A DNA stretch of 64,000 bases from JABDQZ01 sp963801985. Lineage in GTDB: Bacteria; Pseudomonadota; Gammaproteobacteria; Chromatiales; Chromatiaceae. Where the stretch lies: positions 124,001 to 188,000 of the forward strand of contig CAWDGV010000002.1 in NCBI GenBank assembly GCA_963801985.1. Reading direction: 5' to 3'. How positions within the stretch are numbered: the stretch's first letter is position 1; each line of letters starts with the position of its first letter. A program made the translations under genes and the position numbers. A model generated the notes under the pieces. That model saw only the letters and a program-made list of their open reading frames with translations, ran no database searches and was not told the DNA's origin. Positions 32,712 to 41,693 of the stretch are shown here, in pieces.

Positions 32712-34022
32712 ATGAAAAAATTAATTCGCGGGCCAATCTTGATAGCTGTCTTCGCAATGTTCAGCCTGATGCCTGTACATGCACAAGAAGACGCTACTGC
32801 AGAACAAGAGGGCAATAGCAGTTTGCCGCTTGAGCAACTGCGCATTTTTTCCCAGATATTTGGACGTATCAAGAAAGACTATGTTGAACCGGTGGATGAC
32901 AAGCAGTTGCTGGTCGATGCTATCAAGGGCATGTTGGTAGGACTTGATCCGCATTCGGCTTACCTGGATGCCGAAGACTTTAAAGACCTGCAGGAAGGGA
33001 CAACCGGAGAGTTTGGTGGACTGGGGATTGAAGTCGGTACTGAAGATGGTTTTATCAAAGTGATTTCTCCTATTGATGATACGCCTGCGCAACGAGCCGG
33101 TATCAAGGCCGGTGACCTGATTACCCGCATCGATGACAAGCCCGTTAAGGGCATGAGCCTGGATGAGTCAGTGAAAATGATGCGTGGCAAACCGGGAACA
33201 AAGATCGAACTGACGGTCATGCGTGAAAATGAGGAAAAGCCGCTGACCATTGACATCATCCGGGATGTGATAAAAGTGGTCAGCGTTAAGCACAGGGTGC
33301 TTGATGACAGGTTTGGTTATATTCGTATCTCCCAGTTCCAGGCGAGAACCCCGGAAGACCTGCTGAAGGCTTTAAGCAAGCTTAAACAAAAACTCAATGG
33401 CGAGATTCCCGGCCTGATTCTCGATTTAAGAAATAACCCGGGCGGTGTGCTAAATGCCGCAGTATCAGTCAGTGATACATTTCTCGAAGAAGGATTGATT
33501 GTCTACACTAAGGGTATTGCGAAAGATTCCCGGATGGAGTTCAAGGCGGCTCCGGATGATGTCCTCGATGGCGCACCCCTGGTGATACTGGTGAATATTG
33601 GCTCTGCATCTGCATCGGAAATTGTTGCCGGTGCCTTGCAGGACCATAAACGGGCCGTGATCATGGGCAGCCAGACTTTTGGTAAAGGCTCAGTGCAAAC
33701 CATTGTGCCAATTACAGATACAATTGCCATCAAGTTGACAACAGCTCGTTACTATACGCCATCAGGTCGTTCCATCCAGGCAGAAGGAATCACACCAGAT
33801 ATTGAGCTTGAAGCACTAAATGTTACCAGTGTCGAGGAAAATAAAGCGCATCGTATGAAAGAGGCTGACTTGATGGGACATCTTGAAAATGACGGGCAGT
33901 CCTCAGAGCAGGAAGGTGAACAGGATAATAAAGAAGACAACTCACTGGCCGAAAAGGATTATGAACTGAGTGCTGCATTAAACCTGCTTAAAGGTTTGGT
34001 GCTTTATAATCCAAGGAATTAA
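32712..34022 (+). CDS. ctpA: C-terminal processing serine protease CtpA-like (S41)
   Basis: A periplasmic carboxy-terminal protease. A signal peptide ends near MPVHA (residues 1 to about 23). A PDZ domain spans about residues 100-185 (GEFGGLGIEVG to GKPGTKIELTV), then comes the catalytic core with the serine in GSASASEIVAG and the lysine in SQTFGKGSVQT. The C-terminal tail is acidic and disordered. ATG 32712 with an AGGAAAA site is chosen over an upstream in-frame start inside envC. Length is 436 residues. Its neighbour EnvC suggests a role in controlling cell-wall enzymes. Confidence 0.95.
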   Translation: MKKLIRGPILIAVFAMFSLMPVHAQEDATAEQEGNSSLPLEQLRIFSQIFGRIKKDYVEPVDDKQLLVDAIKGMLVGLDPHSAYLDAEDFKDLQEGTTGEFGGLGIEVGTEDGFIKVISPIDDTPAQRAGIKAGDLITRIDDKPVKGMSLDESVKMMRGKPGTKIELTVMRENEEKPLTIDIIRDVIKVVSVKHRVLDDRFGYIRISQFQARTPEDLLKALSKLKQKLNGEIPGLILDLRNNPGGVLNAAVSVSDTFLEEGLIVYTKGIAKDSRMEFKAAPDDVLDGAPLVILVNIGSASASEIVAGALQDHKRAVIMGSQTFGKGSVQTIVPITDTIAIKLTTARYYTPSGRSIQAEGITPDIELEALNVTSVEENKAHRMKEADLMGHLENDGQSSEQEGEQDNKEDNSLAEKDYELSAALNLLKGLVLYNPRN

Positions 34023-34052
34023 CCGGCTTCCCGGTGAGAAGCACAAAAGAGC

Positions 34053-34883
34053 ATGCTAAGACTTATAAATAAATTTCTATCTGTTGTTGGTATCAGTTTG
34101 CTGCTGTCAGTATTGGCTATAGCATCTGAACCTGACAGGCCCGCGCTAATTTCGCTGATTATCGATGATATCGGCAACAGTCCTGAATCCGGGCTGGCGG
34201 CCCTGGAGTTGCCAGGTGACCTGGTCTATTCATTTTTGCCGAATACCCCTTATGCAACGTTGCTGGCTGAAATGGCCCACGAAAAAGGCAAGCAGGTGAT
34301 GCTGCACATTCCCATGGAGGCAGAGCATCACAAAGAGCTGGGGCCAAATGGGTTACTGTTAAACATGACAGAGCCTGACTATAAGGCGGCACTTGACCAG
34401 GCGCTGCAATCTGTACCACACGCAGTTGGAATAAATAACCATATGGGTAGCTTGCTGACACAGCATCAACAGCCGATGAAATGGTTAATGGATGTTTTGC
34501 TTCAACACCAGCTTTTTTTCCTCGATAGCCGCACTACGGTAAAAACTGTTGCCCAGCAAACCGCAGCCGATATGGGTGTCAAAACTTTTCGCCGGGATGT
34601 GTTTCTGGATAATTCCAGGAACCAGGAGGATATTCTTAAACAGTTTAACCGGTTGATCAGCCTGGCTAAGCACAAAGGTTTTGCAACAGGCATTGCGCAC
34701 CCCTATCCGGAAACATTGGCAGTATTAAAAGAACAAATTCCAGCGCTGCAGGCTAAAGGCATCAAGCTGGTTTTTGCATCAGAATTTCTCGAGCAATACA
34801 CGCTTAAAGACCAGGAATTGACTCAAAGGAGTGCCTTATGGCCCGCGTCCTCGTCCCCCTCGCACAAGGTTGCGAAGAACTAG
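34053..34883 (+). CDS. yibQ: Divergent polysaccharide deacetylase family protein (YibQ)
   Basis: An exported protein of 276 residues with a signal peptide (about 1-25). The deacetylase-like NodB fold is visible in LISLIIDDIGNS, FSFLPN-like YSFLPNTPY, MLHIPMEAEHH and the GINNHMGSLLTQ and FLDSRTT segments, where the metal-binding Asp and His positions are kept. The substrate is not known. It ends 46 bp inside the next gene. The neighbourhood with envC and ctpA suggests an envelope role. Confidence 0.9.
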   Translation: MLRLINKFLSVVGISLLLSVLAIASEPDRPALISLIIDDIGNSPESGLAALELPGDLVYSFLPNTPYATLLAEMAHEKGKQVMLHIPMEAEHHKELGPNGLLLNMTEPDYKAALDQALQSVPHAVGINNHMGSLLTQHQQPMKWLMDVLLQHQLFFLDSRTTVKTVAQQTAADMGVKTFRRDVFLDNSRNQEDILKQFNRLISLAKHKGFATGIAHPYPETLAVLKEQIPALQAKGIKLVFASEFLEQYTLKDQELTQRSALWPASSSPSHKVAKN

Positions 34884-35395
34884 AAGCAGTAACCATTATT
34901 GATTTGTTACGTCGTGCCGGAATCGAGGTCGTGACGGCCTCACTGGATAGTGACGTTATTGTAGCCAGCCGTGGTGTCAGGTTGATAGCGGATGCCTTGC
35001 TGGATGAGGTACTGGATGATGATTATGACATGATCGTGTTACCTGGCGGTTTGCCGGGTGCTGATCATCTGGATAATGATGTACGCATTCACACCTTGTT
35101 AAAGCGCTTGCATGAACAGGGAAAATACACGGCTGCAATCTGTGCAGCACCCAAGGTACTGGCCAATGCAGGTCTGCTCGAAGATAAACAGGCGACCAGC
35201 TATCCGGGCTTTATTGATAAAATGAATCTGCCCAGAACTCAAGTTCTGACGTTACCTGTCGTTACTGATGACAAGGTCATCACTTCAAGAGGACCGGGAA
35301 CCGCGATGGATTTTGCTTTGGAACTTATTGAAAAGCTGGCAGGTCCTGAGCAGAGACAGGTGGTTGAAGCGTCTTTAATGCGTCCACACCCATAG
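34838..35395 (+). CDS. DJ-1/PfpI family protein (YajL-like)
   Basis: A 185-residue protein with the DJ-1 fold. The reactive cysteine is C102 in AAICAAPKVLA, with GCEELEA near the N-terminus supplying the partner glutamate and LPGGLPGADHL typical of the YajL/DJ-1 group. Family members are reported as oxidative-stress chaperones or glyoxalase/deglycase-like enzymes; the biochemical role is debated. The AAAGGAG at 34825-34831 is a strong ribosome-binding site and lies inside yibQ, so the 46-bp overlap is real. Confidence 0.9.
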   Translation: MARVLVPLAQGCEELEAVTIIDLLRRAGIEVVTASLDSDVIVASRGVRLIADALLDEVLDDDYDMIVLPGGLPGADHLDNDVRIHTLLKRLHEQGKYTAAICAAPKVLANAGLLEDKQATSYPGFIDKMNLPRTQVLTLPVVTDDKVITSRGPGTAMDFALELIEKLAGPEQRQVVEASLMRPHP

Positions 35396-35405
35396 GGTTG
35401 TAAAA

Positions 35406-36710
35406 ATGAATAAAACTAAAACATCAGTCCTTGGGCTGCTGATTCTGGTTGGTGCCGGCTATCTTTCAGCCAAGGCATACGTCTATTTCCAGACCAAGAG
35501 TAAAGTGGATGATGCCATCAGGCAGGCATCATTATTTGCTGATATTACCTATGATGGTATTTCCTCGGATTTACAAAAAGGTAGCGTCAGTATTAACCAG
35601 GTGTCCATTTCGCCACGGACTGTGCATGATGTTATCCAGGTCAGGGAGCTGAAAATGCAGGGTGATGGACCCATGTTCCTGTTTTCAGATACCTCCAAAA
35701 TGGCCCAGCAGATGCCGGAATTTCTGGAAGTTTCGATGAAAGGTTTACGTGTCAGTCTGGATGGCGAGCTCTATAGTAGCCTGGGAGCCATGGCTGCGGC
35801 CCAGGCAAAAGCACAAAACATTAAATTACCTGGCAGTTGTGAATTTGGCAGTTCCCTGTCTCCGGATGACCTGAAAGCACTGGGTTATGATGCCGTGTAT
35901 GCGAATGCCTCATTTACCATTAACAATGACAAAATTGCCAGCAAGACCAAGGTAAGTGTCGACATGGATGTAGAAGACATGGCAGATGTTTCCATGACGA
36001 TGACAATGCGTGGCAGCAGTTCACCAATGATGATGGCCATGGCACCCTCGGTCGACGAGATTCGCCTTGTTTATTCAGTTGACCAGGAATACATGAAGGG
36101 CGTTAAGAAATACTGTAGCAACCTGTTAAAAGTGTCCGAAGAGCAATATGTGGAATCTATCGTTAACGCCAGTGATGAGGATTACCAGCGTTTTTATGGT
36201 TTTATACCGGGCGAAGGTATCAGGCAGTCGATCAGGAGCTTCCTGCTGATGCCTGGCGAAGTTGATGTGCGCATGCGACCTTCACCCGATATCAATCCGG
36301 CAACAATCAAGCAGTATCAGCCTCAGGATATTGTCAGCCTGCTGGGCGTCAATCTTTATGTGAACGGTGAACCGGTTCAGGACCTGAATTTTACGGTTGA
36401 TGAACAGTACAGTTCCCTGTTTGGTAACAAGGCTCATGCTGAAGAAGAGTCAGCGGCTGATCAGCGGAAAAAAATCCAGGCAAGTTACGAGTTTCAGGAA
36501 ACGGCTTTAAGCCAGCTTCCGCAGTACATTGGCGCTCAGGTGATTGTTACAACACGTGATGGCAAGGAGCGCCAGGGTGCACTGGTTTCAATAAATAAAC
36601 AGACCGCGCAGATTGAACAGCGGATTCACAGTGGTAAATTTTCTGTGCATGTCCCTGTTGATCAGATCAGTAAATTACAGGTGCATCGCCTGAAACAGGA
36701 AATCAACTAA
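35406..36710 (+). CDS. Hypothetical membrane-anchored protein
   Basis: A 434-residue protein beginning with one hydrophobic helix (about residues 7-26), so it is an exported or single-pass inner-membrane protein with the bulk in the periplasm. The body is rich in beta strands and contains repeated acidic or methionine-rich stretches (MSMTMTMRGSSSPMMMAM). A C-terminal segment, ITVTTRDG-like VIVTTRDGKERQGALVSI, looks like a small beta barrel. I do not recognise the family with certainty; a distant relation to DUF945-type proteins is possible. It follows yajL by 10 bp and probably ends this operon. Confidence 0.7.
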   Translation: MNKTKTSVLGLLILVGAGYLSAKAYVYFQTKSKVDDAIRQASLFADITYDGISSDLQKGSVSINQVSISPRTVHDVIQVRELKMQGDGPMFLFSDTSKMAQQMPEFLEVSMKGLRVSLDGELYSSLGAMAAAQAKAQNIKLPGSCEFGSSLSPDDLKALGYDAVYANASFTINNDKIASKTKVSVDMDVEDMADVSMTMTMRGSSSPMMMAMAPSVDEIRLVYSVDQEYMKGVKKYCSNLLKVSEEQYVESIVNASDEDYQRFYGFIPGEGIRQSIRSFLLMPGEVDVRMRPSPDINPATIKQYQPQDIVSLLGVNLYVNGEPVQDLNFTVDEQYSSLFGNKAHAEEESAADQRKKIQASYEFQETALSQLPQYIGAQVIVTTRDGKERQGALVSINKQTAQIEQRIHSGKFSVHVPVDQISKLQVHRLKQEIN

Positions 36711-36720
36711 AGCAATACGA

Positions 36721-38370
36721 TCAATTCTGGCTGTTTTTAAACAACAGGATCGCGAATAACAGTCCACCCAGTCCGCCACTGGAGCCTGCCAACAGGCTTG
36801 CCAGCGGACTGCTGCCTAAAGCAAATAAAACACTGCCGCTAATAACCAGGCTGCCAGCGGCGATTGCCGACAACATCTGCTTATGATTTGAATTGACTCG
36901 CTTTTGCAGTTGAGTCAGTTCTTCAGATTTCCACTGGATTTCCAGACGGCCTTCAGAGGCATCTTTCAACACCCGGTAAGCCAGTAGCGGGATTTCCGGT
37001 AATTGCTCGGACATCAGCGGCAGGTTTTCCTTAAATCGCTTGGCAAAGGCGCGGGGCCCAACCTGCTGCTTGATCCAGGTTTCCATGAAGGGCTTGGCGG
37101 TCGTCCACAGGTCCAGCTCCGGATACAGCTGGCGACCGAGTCCTTCAATATTCAAAAGTGTTTTTTGCAATAACACCAGCTGGGGCTGGACCTGCATGTC
37201 AAAGCGGCGGGCAACCTGAAACAGGCGTAACAGGAAATGACCAAAAGAAATTTCGGCCAGCGGCTTTTCAAAAATTGGCTCGGAAACTGTGCGGATGGCT
37301 GCTTCAAACTCATCAATCCGCGTGCTGCGCGGTACCCATTCAGATTCAACGTGAAGTTCAGCTACACGGCGATAGTCACGATTGAAGAATGCCAGCAGGT
37401 TTTCAGCCAGGTAGCGCTGGTCTGCGGTCGACAGCGTACCCATGATACCGAAATCGACAGCGATATATTGTCCCTCGGGACTGACAAAAATATTACCCGG
37501 ATGCATGTCTGCATGGAAAAAGTTATCACGGAAAACCTGGGTAAAAAAGATTTCCACCCCGCGTTCGCCCAGCATTTTCATGCTGATACCCTGCTCATGC
37601 AGTGCATTAATGTTGCCCACGTTAGTGCCATGAATTCGTTCTATCACCATGACATCCCGACGACACAGATCCCAGTACACTTCTGGAACATATAATTGTT
37701 CCGAATTTAAAAAGTTGCGTCTTAGTTGTGAGGCGTTGGCGGCTTCACGCATCAGGTCGAGTTCATCAATAATAGTTTTGCGAAACTCGTCTGCGACCTC
37801 AACAGGACGGAGCCTTTTGGCTTCCTTGGAATATCGCTGTGCCAGCCTGGCAATTGTTGCCAGCAGGTTGACATCGCGTTGAATGATTTTCTCAATCCTG
37901 GGACGCAATACTTTGACAACAACTTTTGTGCCATCGAGCAGCGTGGCGGTATGTACCTGTGCTATCGAGGCTGATGCCAAAGGTGTTTCATCAAACTCGA
38001 GAAAAATATCCGAGATTTTCTGTCGAAAAGCGGATTCGATCTGCTTGACGGCTACATGCCCGGGAAAGGGCGGCACCCTGTCCTGCAGCTTGGCCAGTTC
38101 ATCGGCAATTTCATCCGGTAGCAAGTCACGCCGGGTAGAAACCATTTGCCCGAACTTGACGAAGATTGGCCCAAGATCTTCCAGGGCGCGACGGATGCGT
38201 TCACCGTAAGGTGGACGCCTGCCGGCAGAGGCCCAGAAAAAGGGTGAAAGGAAGCGAAAGAAGCGAATGCCGCGGAACAGGTGGGCGGCCAGGATAACTT
38301 CATCCAGACCATGTCGCAGCAAAACCCAGCTGATGTGCAAGACCCGCATAGCATCAGACAAGCGTTTCAT
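36721..38370 (-). CDS. ubiB: Ubiquinone biosynthesis regulatory protein kinase-like UbiB
   Basis: An ABC1/ADCK/UbiB-family atypical kinase needed for the aerobic ubiquinone pathway. KFGQMVSTRRDLLPDEIADEL in shorter form shows the KxGQ motif; the AAS-type loop LASASIAQVHTA replaces the glycine loop; VVKVLRP carries the lysine; HADMHPGNIFV and VDFGIMG are the catalytic and metal loops. Two hydrophobic helices at the C-terminus anchor it in the inner membrane. Length is 549 residues. Its start overlaps the ubiJ stop by four bases. Confidence 0.97.
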   Translation of the reverse strand: MKRLSDAMRVLHISWVLLRHGLDEVILAAHLFRGIRFFRFLSPFFWASAGRRPPYGERIRRALEDLGPIFVKFGQMVSTRRDLLPDEIADELAKLQDRVPPFPGHVAVKQIESAFRQKISDIFLEFDETPLASASIAQVHTATLLDGTKVVVKVLRPRIEKIIQRDVNLLATIARLAQRYSKEAKRLRPVEVADEFRKTIIDELDLMREAANASQLRRNFLNSEQLYVPEVYWDLCRRDVMVIERIHGTNVGNINALHEQGISMKMLGERGVEIFFTQVFRDNFFHADMHPGNIFVSPEGQYIAVDFGIMGTLSTADQRYLAENLLAFFNRDYRRVAELHVESEWVPRSTRIDEFEAAIRTVSEPIFEKPLAEISFGHFLLRLFQVARRFDMQVQPQLVLLQKTLLNIEGLGRQLYPELDLWTTAKPFMETWIKQQVGPRAFAKRFKENLPLMSEQLPEIPLLAYRVLKDASEGRLEIQWKSEELTQLQKRVNSNHKQMLSAIAAGSLVISGSVLFALGSSPLASLLAGSSGGLGGLLFAILLFKNSQN

Positions 38371-38987
38371 TTGCGGTTCTCCGCATTTTTTTGCAGACGC
38401 TTGATACGGGCAGCGAGGCGCTCCGTATCATCCCGCAGCTGATCGACATCATTATAAAAATTCTCGAGTTCGAACAGACCCGGCAGCAGGCGGGCTTCTT
38501 CCTGAAGGTATTCCTGCAGGTTCAGTCTGGCAGACAGGTTATTCCGATTAAACCAGCTTGATGTACTTCTGAAGGCAGTACCAACCTGGTGGGCGATGAT
38601 ATCGCCGGTTAAACGCGAAAGTTGCTCTTCCCAGTCGACATCCACCTGTTTGAGTATGCGGGTAAATTCCTGTGCCAGGGACGAATTGCCCTGGATTTCT
38701 ATTTCACCCGAGAAAACCTGGTCAGCATTTTCAGATTTACTGCTTCGTAACAATGAAAGTGGGGAGCCTTTTACCAGGCAGTCGGCCTTACCCTCTACCT
38801 GGCTGAATACCTGCACCTGGCCTTTTTGATCCGGAATAATGAACAGTTGGATAGCGGTACCGGATAAATCAAAACCGATGACAGCGCCATGTAGTTTAGC
38901 CAGTTGCCGGCTTATCTCCGGGTCGAGTGACAGGTATTGGTTAAATGCTGCTTCCAGCGCCTGGTAACTGGCATCCTGAACAGTCAT
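38367..38987 (-). CDS. ubiJ: Ubiquinone biosynthesis accessory factor UbiJ (SCP2 domain)
   Basis: A 206-residue lipid-binding accessory protein of the soluble Ubi complex. The N-terminal half is an SCP2-like domain (IQLFIIPDQKGQVQVFSQVEG onwards) and the C-terminus is a helical coiled-coil segment (ELENFYNDVDQLRDDTERLAARIKRLQ). It sits between ubiE and ubiB, the diagnostic location, and is translationally coupled to ubiB. Confidence 0.93.
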   Translation of the reverse strand: MTVQDASYQALEAAFNQYLSLDPEISRQLAKLHGAVIGFDLSGTAIQLFIIPDQKGQVQVFSQVEGKADCLVKGSPLSLLRSSKSENADQVFSGEIEIQGNSSLAQEFTRILKQVDVDWEEQLSRLTGDIIAHQVGTAFRSTSSWFNRNNLSARLNLQEYLQEEARLLPGLFELENFYNDVDQLRDDTERLAARIKRLQKNAENRK

Positions 38988-38995
38988 GACATCAC

Positions 38996-39745
38996 TCAGA
39001 ATTTAAAACCGCGGTGTACTGCAACGATGCCACCAGTCAGGTTGTGATAATCGCAATTCTCAAAACCGGCCTGTGACATCATGTCTTTTAATGTTTCCTG
39101 GTCAGGATGCATGCGAATGGATTCAGCCAGGTAACGGTAACTGTCTTCATCATCAGCGATAATTTTGCCAATCTTGGGCAGCAGTTTGAATGAATAGAGG
39201 TCGTAGAGGGTTTGCAACGGCTTGCTGGTTGGGTGGGAAAATTCCAGTACCAGTAAGCGACCACCGGGCTTGAGTGCCTTGTAGATGGATTCCAGTGCCT
39301 GTTGTTTGTCGGTAACGTTACGCAGGCCAAAGCCAATGGTGATGCAGTCAAAGGTATTATCGGGAAAAGGCAGTAACTGGGCGTTGATCTGTGCATAGGC
39401 AATATTACCCACATGACCTTCATCCAGCATGCGTGAACGCCCCTGTTGCAGCATGGCGGCATTAATATCGGACATGATGACCTGTCCGTCGGCGCCAACC
39501 AGACCTGAGAAGCGGGCTGCCAGGTCACCGGTGCCGGAAGCCAGGTCCAGTACTTTATGGCCATTGCGGATACCGGCCAGTTCAACGGCGAAACGTTTCC
39601 AAAGACGGTGAACGCCTATCGACATCAGGTCGTTCATGATGTCGTATTTACTGGCTACTGAATCAAAAACGCCGCGGACACGATCTGCCTTTTCATTGAC
39701 ATCGACTGTTTCAAAGCCAAAGTGGGTTTTATTCTGTTCAGTCAT
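38996..39745 (-). CDS. ubiE: Demethylmenaquinone/2-polyprenyl-6-methoxy-1,4-benzoquinol C-methyltransferase
   Basis: An S-adenosylmethionine-dependent C-methyltransferase of ubiquinone (and menaquinone) synthesis. VDVNEKADRVRGVFDSVASKYD leads to VLDLASGTGDLAARF, the SAM-binding motif, then GFGLRNVTDKQ and PGGRLLVLEFS, all typical of UbiE. The ATG at 39745 has GGAGC seven bases upstream; the earlier ATG at 39757 lacks a ribosome-binding site. Length is 249 residues. It precedes ubiJ by eight bases. Confidence 0.97.
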   Translation of the reverse strand: MTEQNKTHFGFETVDVNEKADRVRGVFDSVASKYDIMNDLMSIGVHRLWKRFAVELAGIRNGHKVLDLASGTGDLAARFSGLVGADGQVIMSDINAAMLQQGRSRMLDEGHVGNIAYAQINAQLLPFPDNTFDCITIGFGLRNVTDKQQALESIYKALKPGGRLLVLEFSHPTSKPLQTLYDLYSFKLLPKIGKIIADDEDSYRYLAESIRMHPDQETLKDMMSQAGFENCDYHNLTGGIVAVHRGFKF

Positions 39746-39807
39746 TGTCTGCTCCATTACCAGTAACCATCATACCAAAGATGGTCTGTGTGTCTGTACA
39801 AGGTCGT

Positions 39808-39858
39808 CTGCAGCCATGGATGGCTGCAGCGAGCCCCCATGGATGGGTTTACGGCGTA
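39808..39858. repeat. REP-like palindromic element, copy 2
   Basis: CTGCAGCCATGGATGGCTGCAG (39808-39829, given as the 10-bp arms CTGCAGCCAT/ATGGCTGCAG around GG) is followed by CGAGC and a second small palindrome CCCATGGATGGG (39836-39847), then TTTACGGCG. It sits in the ubiE-DUF971 gap. The layout parallels copy 1 at 17097-17140. Confidence 0.6.
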
Positions 39859-39901
39859 CCTGGTGCAGGCATACCAATCATCTTTGAAAGATAGGTTTCG
39901 G

Positions 39902-40267
39902 TTAACTTGCCTGTTTTCTTTTATGCCCGGCAGCTTCCAGTTTTTTCAGGTAAGCGGCCCAGATCTCGTCGTAATTGGCACCCAGTTTGTACAGGGTTTC
40001 CCAGGAATATATGCCGGTATTGTGCTCGTCATCAAAGTACAGGCATACCGCGTAGTTGCCAACGGGTTCGATTCGGTCAATATTCACATTTTCCTTACCG
40101 ACCTGTAATACAGCCTGGTCTTCAGTATGCCCCTGTACTTCTGCTGAAGGGGAATTAACCCGCAGGTATTCACAGGGTAGTTTAAAATTGGAACCGTCTT
40201 CAAAGGTAATTTCCAGCACCTTGGATTCGCGGTGCAGGTTAAGCTCTGTAGGGACTGGATGTGACAT
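39902..40267 (-). CDS. DUF971 domain-containing protein
   Basis: A 121-residue protein of the DUF971/gamma-butyrobetaine hydroxylase-like N-terminal family. The beta-rich pattern PTELNLHRESKVLEITFEDG, LPCEYLRVNSPSAEVQGH, VGNYAVCLYFDDEHNTGIYSW in shorter pieces and WAAYLKKL are all characteristic. Standalone versions beside hslVU are common in gammaproteobacteria. Links to Fe-S or Mrp-related functions have been suggested for the family, but I see nothing here that decides it. Confidence 0.88.
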   Translation of the reverse strand: MSHPVPTELNLHRESKVLEITFEDGSNFKLPCEYLRVNSPSAEVQGHTEDQAVLQVGKENVNIDRIEPVGNYAVCLYFDDEHNTGIYSWETLYKLGANYDEIWAAYLKKLEAAGHKRKQAS

Positions 40268-40333
40268 AGAATGTACTCCGGGTATTAATCAAATAAACCT
40301 TTAATGATCTGCAAAGATCAAAATAGATGTAAT

Positions 40334-41671
40334 TTATAAAATATATCGGGTTAGATCTTCATTTGTTGCCAGCTCTGACAACTGCGAATCCACATAATTC
40401 TTATCGACAGTCAGTGCTTCACCTGCACGGTCAGTCGCTTCAAAAGAAATATTTTCCAGCAGCCTTTCCATGACCGTGTGCAGGCGACGGGCACCGATGT
40501 TTTCAGTGCGTTCATTGACCTGCCAGGAGACTTCTGCGATTTGCTTGATGCCGTCTTCAGAGAAATCCAGCTGCATGCCTTCTGTTGCCAGCAAAGCCTG
40601 GTACTGCTCGGTCAGGGAAGCATCCGGTTCAGTCAGGATACGGGTAAAGTCATCGCTGCTCAAAGCGGCCAGTTCAACCCGGATCGGCAAACGTCCCTGC
40701 AACTCGGGAATCAGGTCAGATGGCTTGGACAGGTGGAAAGCGCCCGAGGCAATAAACAGAATATGATCGGTCTTGACCATGCCATGCTTGGTGGAAATGG
40801 TGCAGCCTTCAACCAGCGGCAAAAGGTCTCGCTGTACACCTTCACGGGATACATCGGCACCCTGGGTTTCTGAGCGGCTGGCTACCTTGTCCAGTTCGTC
40901 TATGAAAACGATGCCGTTCTGCTCAACATTTTCGAGGGCATTCAGTTTCAGTTCGTCTTCATTAACGCGCTTGGCCGCTTCTTCATCTTCCAGCATGACT
41001 AAAGCGTCCTTGATACGCACTTTTTTCTTGTTGGTCTTGCCGCTGCCCATATTCTGGAACAAGCCCTGTAACTGGTTGGTCATTTCTTCCATGCCGGGAG
41101 GCGCCATAATCTCGACCCCGATTTGGGGTGAAGAAACATTGATTTCAATTTCTTTATCATCCATATCACCATTGATGATACGGGTGCGGAACTTGTCCCG
41201 TGTCGATGAACTGGCTGGTGTTGCCTGGCTTTCCTCTTCCCAGCTGGTTGTGGTGGGTTGAGGTAACAATACGTCGAGTACACGCTCCAGTGCAGCATCC
41301 TTGGCAGCGCCACGGACCTTGTCCATTTCCTGCTCACGGGTCATTTTTACGGCAGAGTCGGTCAGGTCACGAATAATGGAATCCACTTCACGTCCGACAT
41401 AACCAACCTCGGTAAACTTGGTGGCTTCGACCTTGATAAAAGGTGCATTGGCCAGTTTTGCCAGGCGTCGGGCAATTTCAGTTTTGCCAACTCCGGTGGG
41501 GCCAATCATTAAAATATTCTTGGGCGTTATCTCGTTGCGCAGGGATTCATCGACTTGCATGCGTCTCCAGCGGTTGCGCAATGCAATGGCGACAGCGCGC
41601 TTGGCATCAGTCTGGCCAATGATATGTTTGTCCAGTTCCCTGACAATTTCCTGGGGTGTAATTGCTGACAT
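40334..41671 (-). CDS. hslU: ATP-dependent protease ATPase subunit HslU
   Basis: The AAA+ unfoldase of the HslUV protease. GPTGVGKTEIARRLA is Walker A, GIVFIDELDKVA is Walker B, and the family-specific I-domain is inserted between. ELQGRLPIRVEL is the sensor region. It ends in LTRYIL, the C-terminal tail that docks into HslV. Length is 445 residues. It lies 22 bp downstream of hslV in the usual order. Confidence 0.98.
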   Translation of the reverse strand: MSAITPQEIVRELDKHIIGQTDAKRAVAIALRNRWRRMQVDESLRNEITPKNILMIGPTGVGKTEIARRLAKLANAPFIKVEATKFTEVGYVGREVDSIIRDLTDSAVKMTREQEMDKVRGAAKDAALERVLDVLLPQPTTTSWEEESQATPASSSTRDKFRTRIINGDMDDKEIEINVSSPQIGVEIMAPPGMEEMTNQLQGLFQNMGSGKTNKKKVRIKDALVMLEDEEAAKRVNEDELKLNALENVEQNGIVFIDELDKVASRSETQGADVSREGVQRDLLPLVEGCTISTKHGMVKTDHILFIASGAFHLSKPSDLIPELQGRLPIRVELAALSSDDFTRILTEPDASLTEQYQALLATEGMQLDFSEDGIKQIAEVSWQVNERTENIGARRLHTVMERLLENISFEATDRAGEALTVDKNYVDSQLSELATNEDLTRYIL

Positions 41672-41693
41672 CTAAATTTCCATAAAAAAATGA

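Noticed and set aside
40305..40320. TGATCT-GCAA-AGATCA hairpin between DUF971 and hslU
   Set aside because: Only six base pairs and no T tract; too weak to call a terminator.
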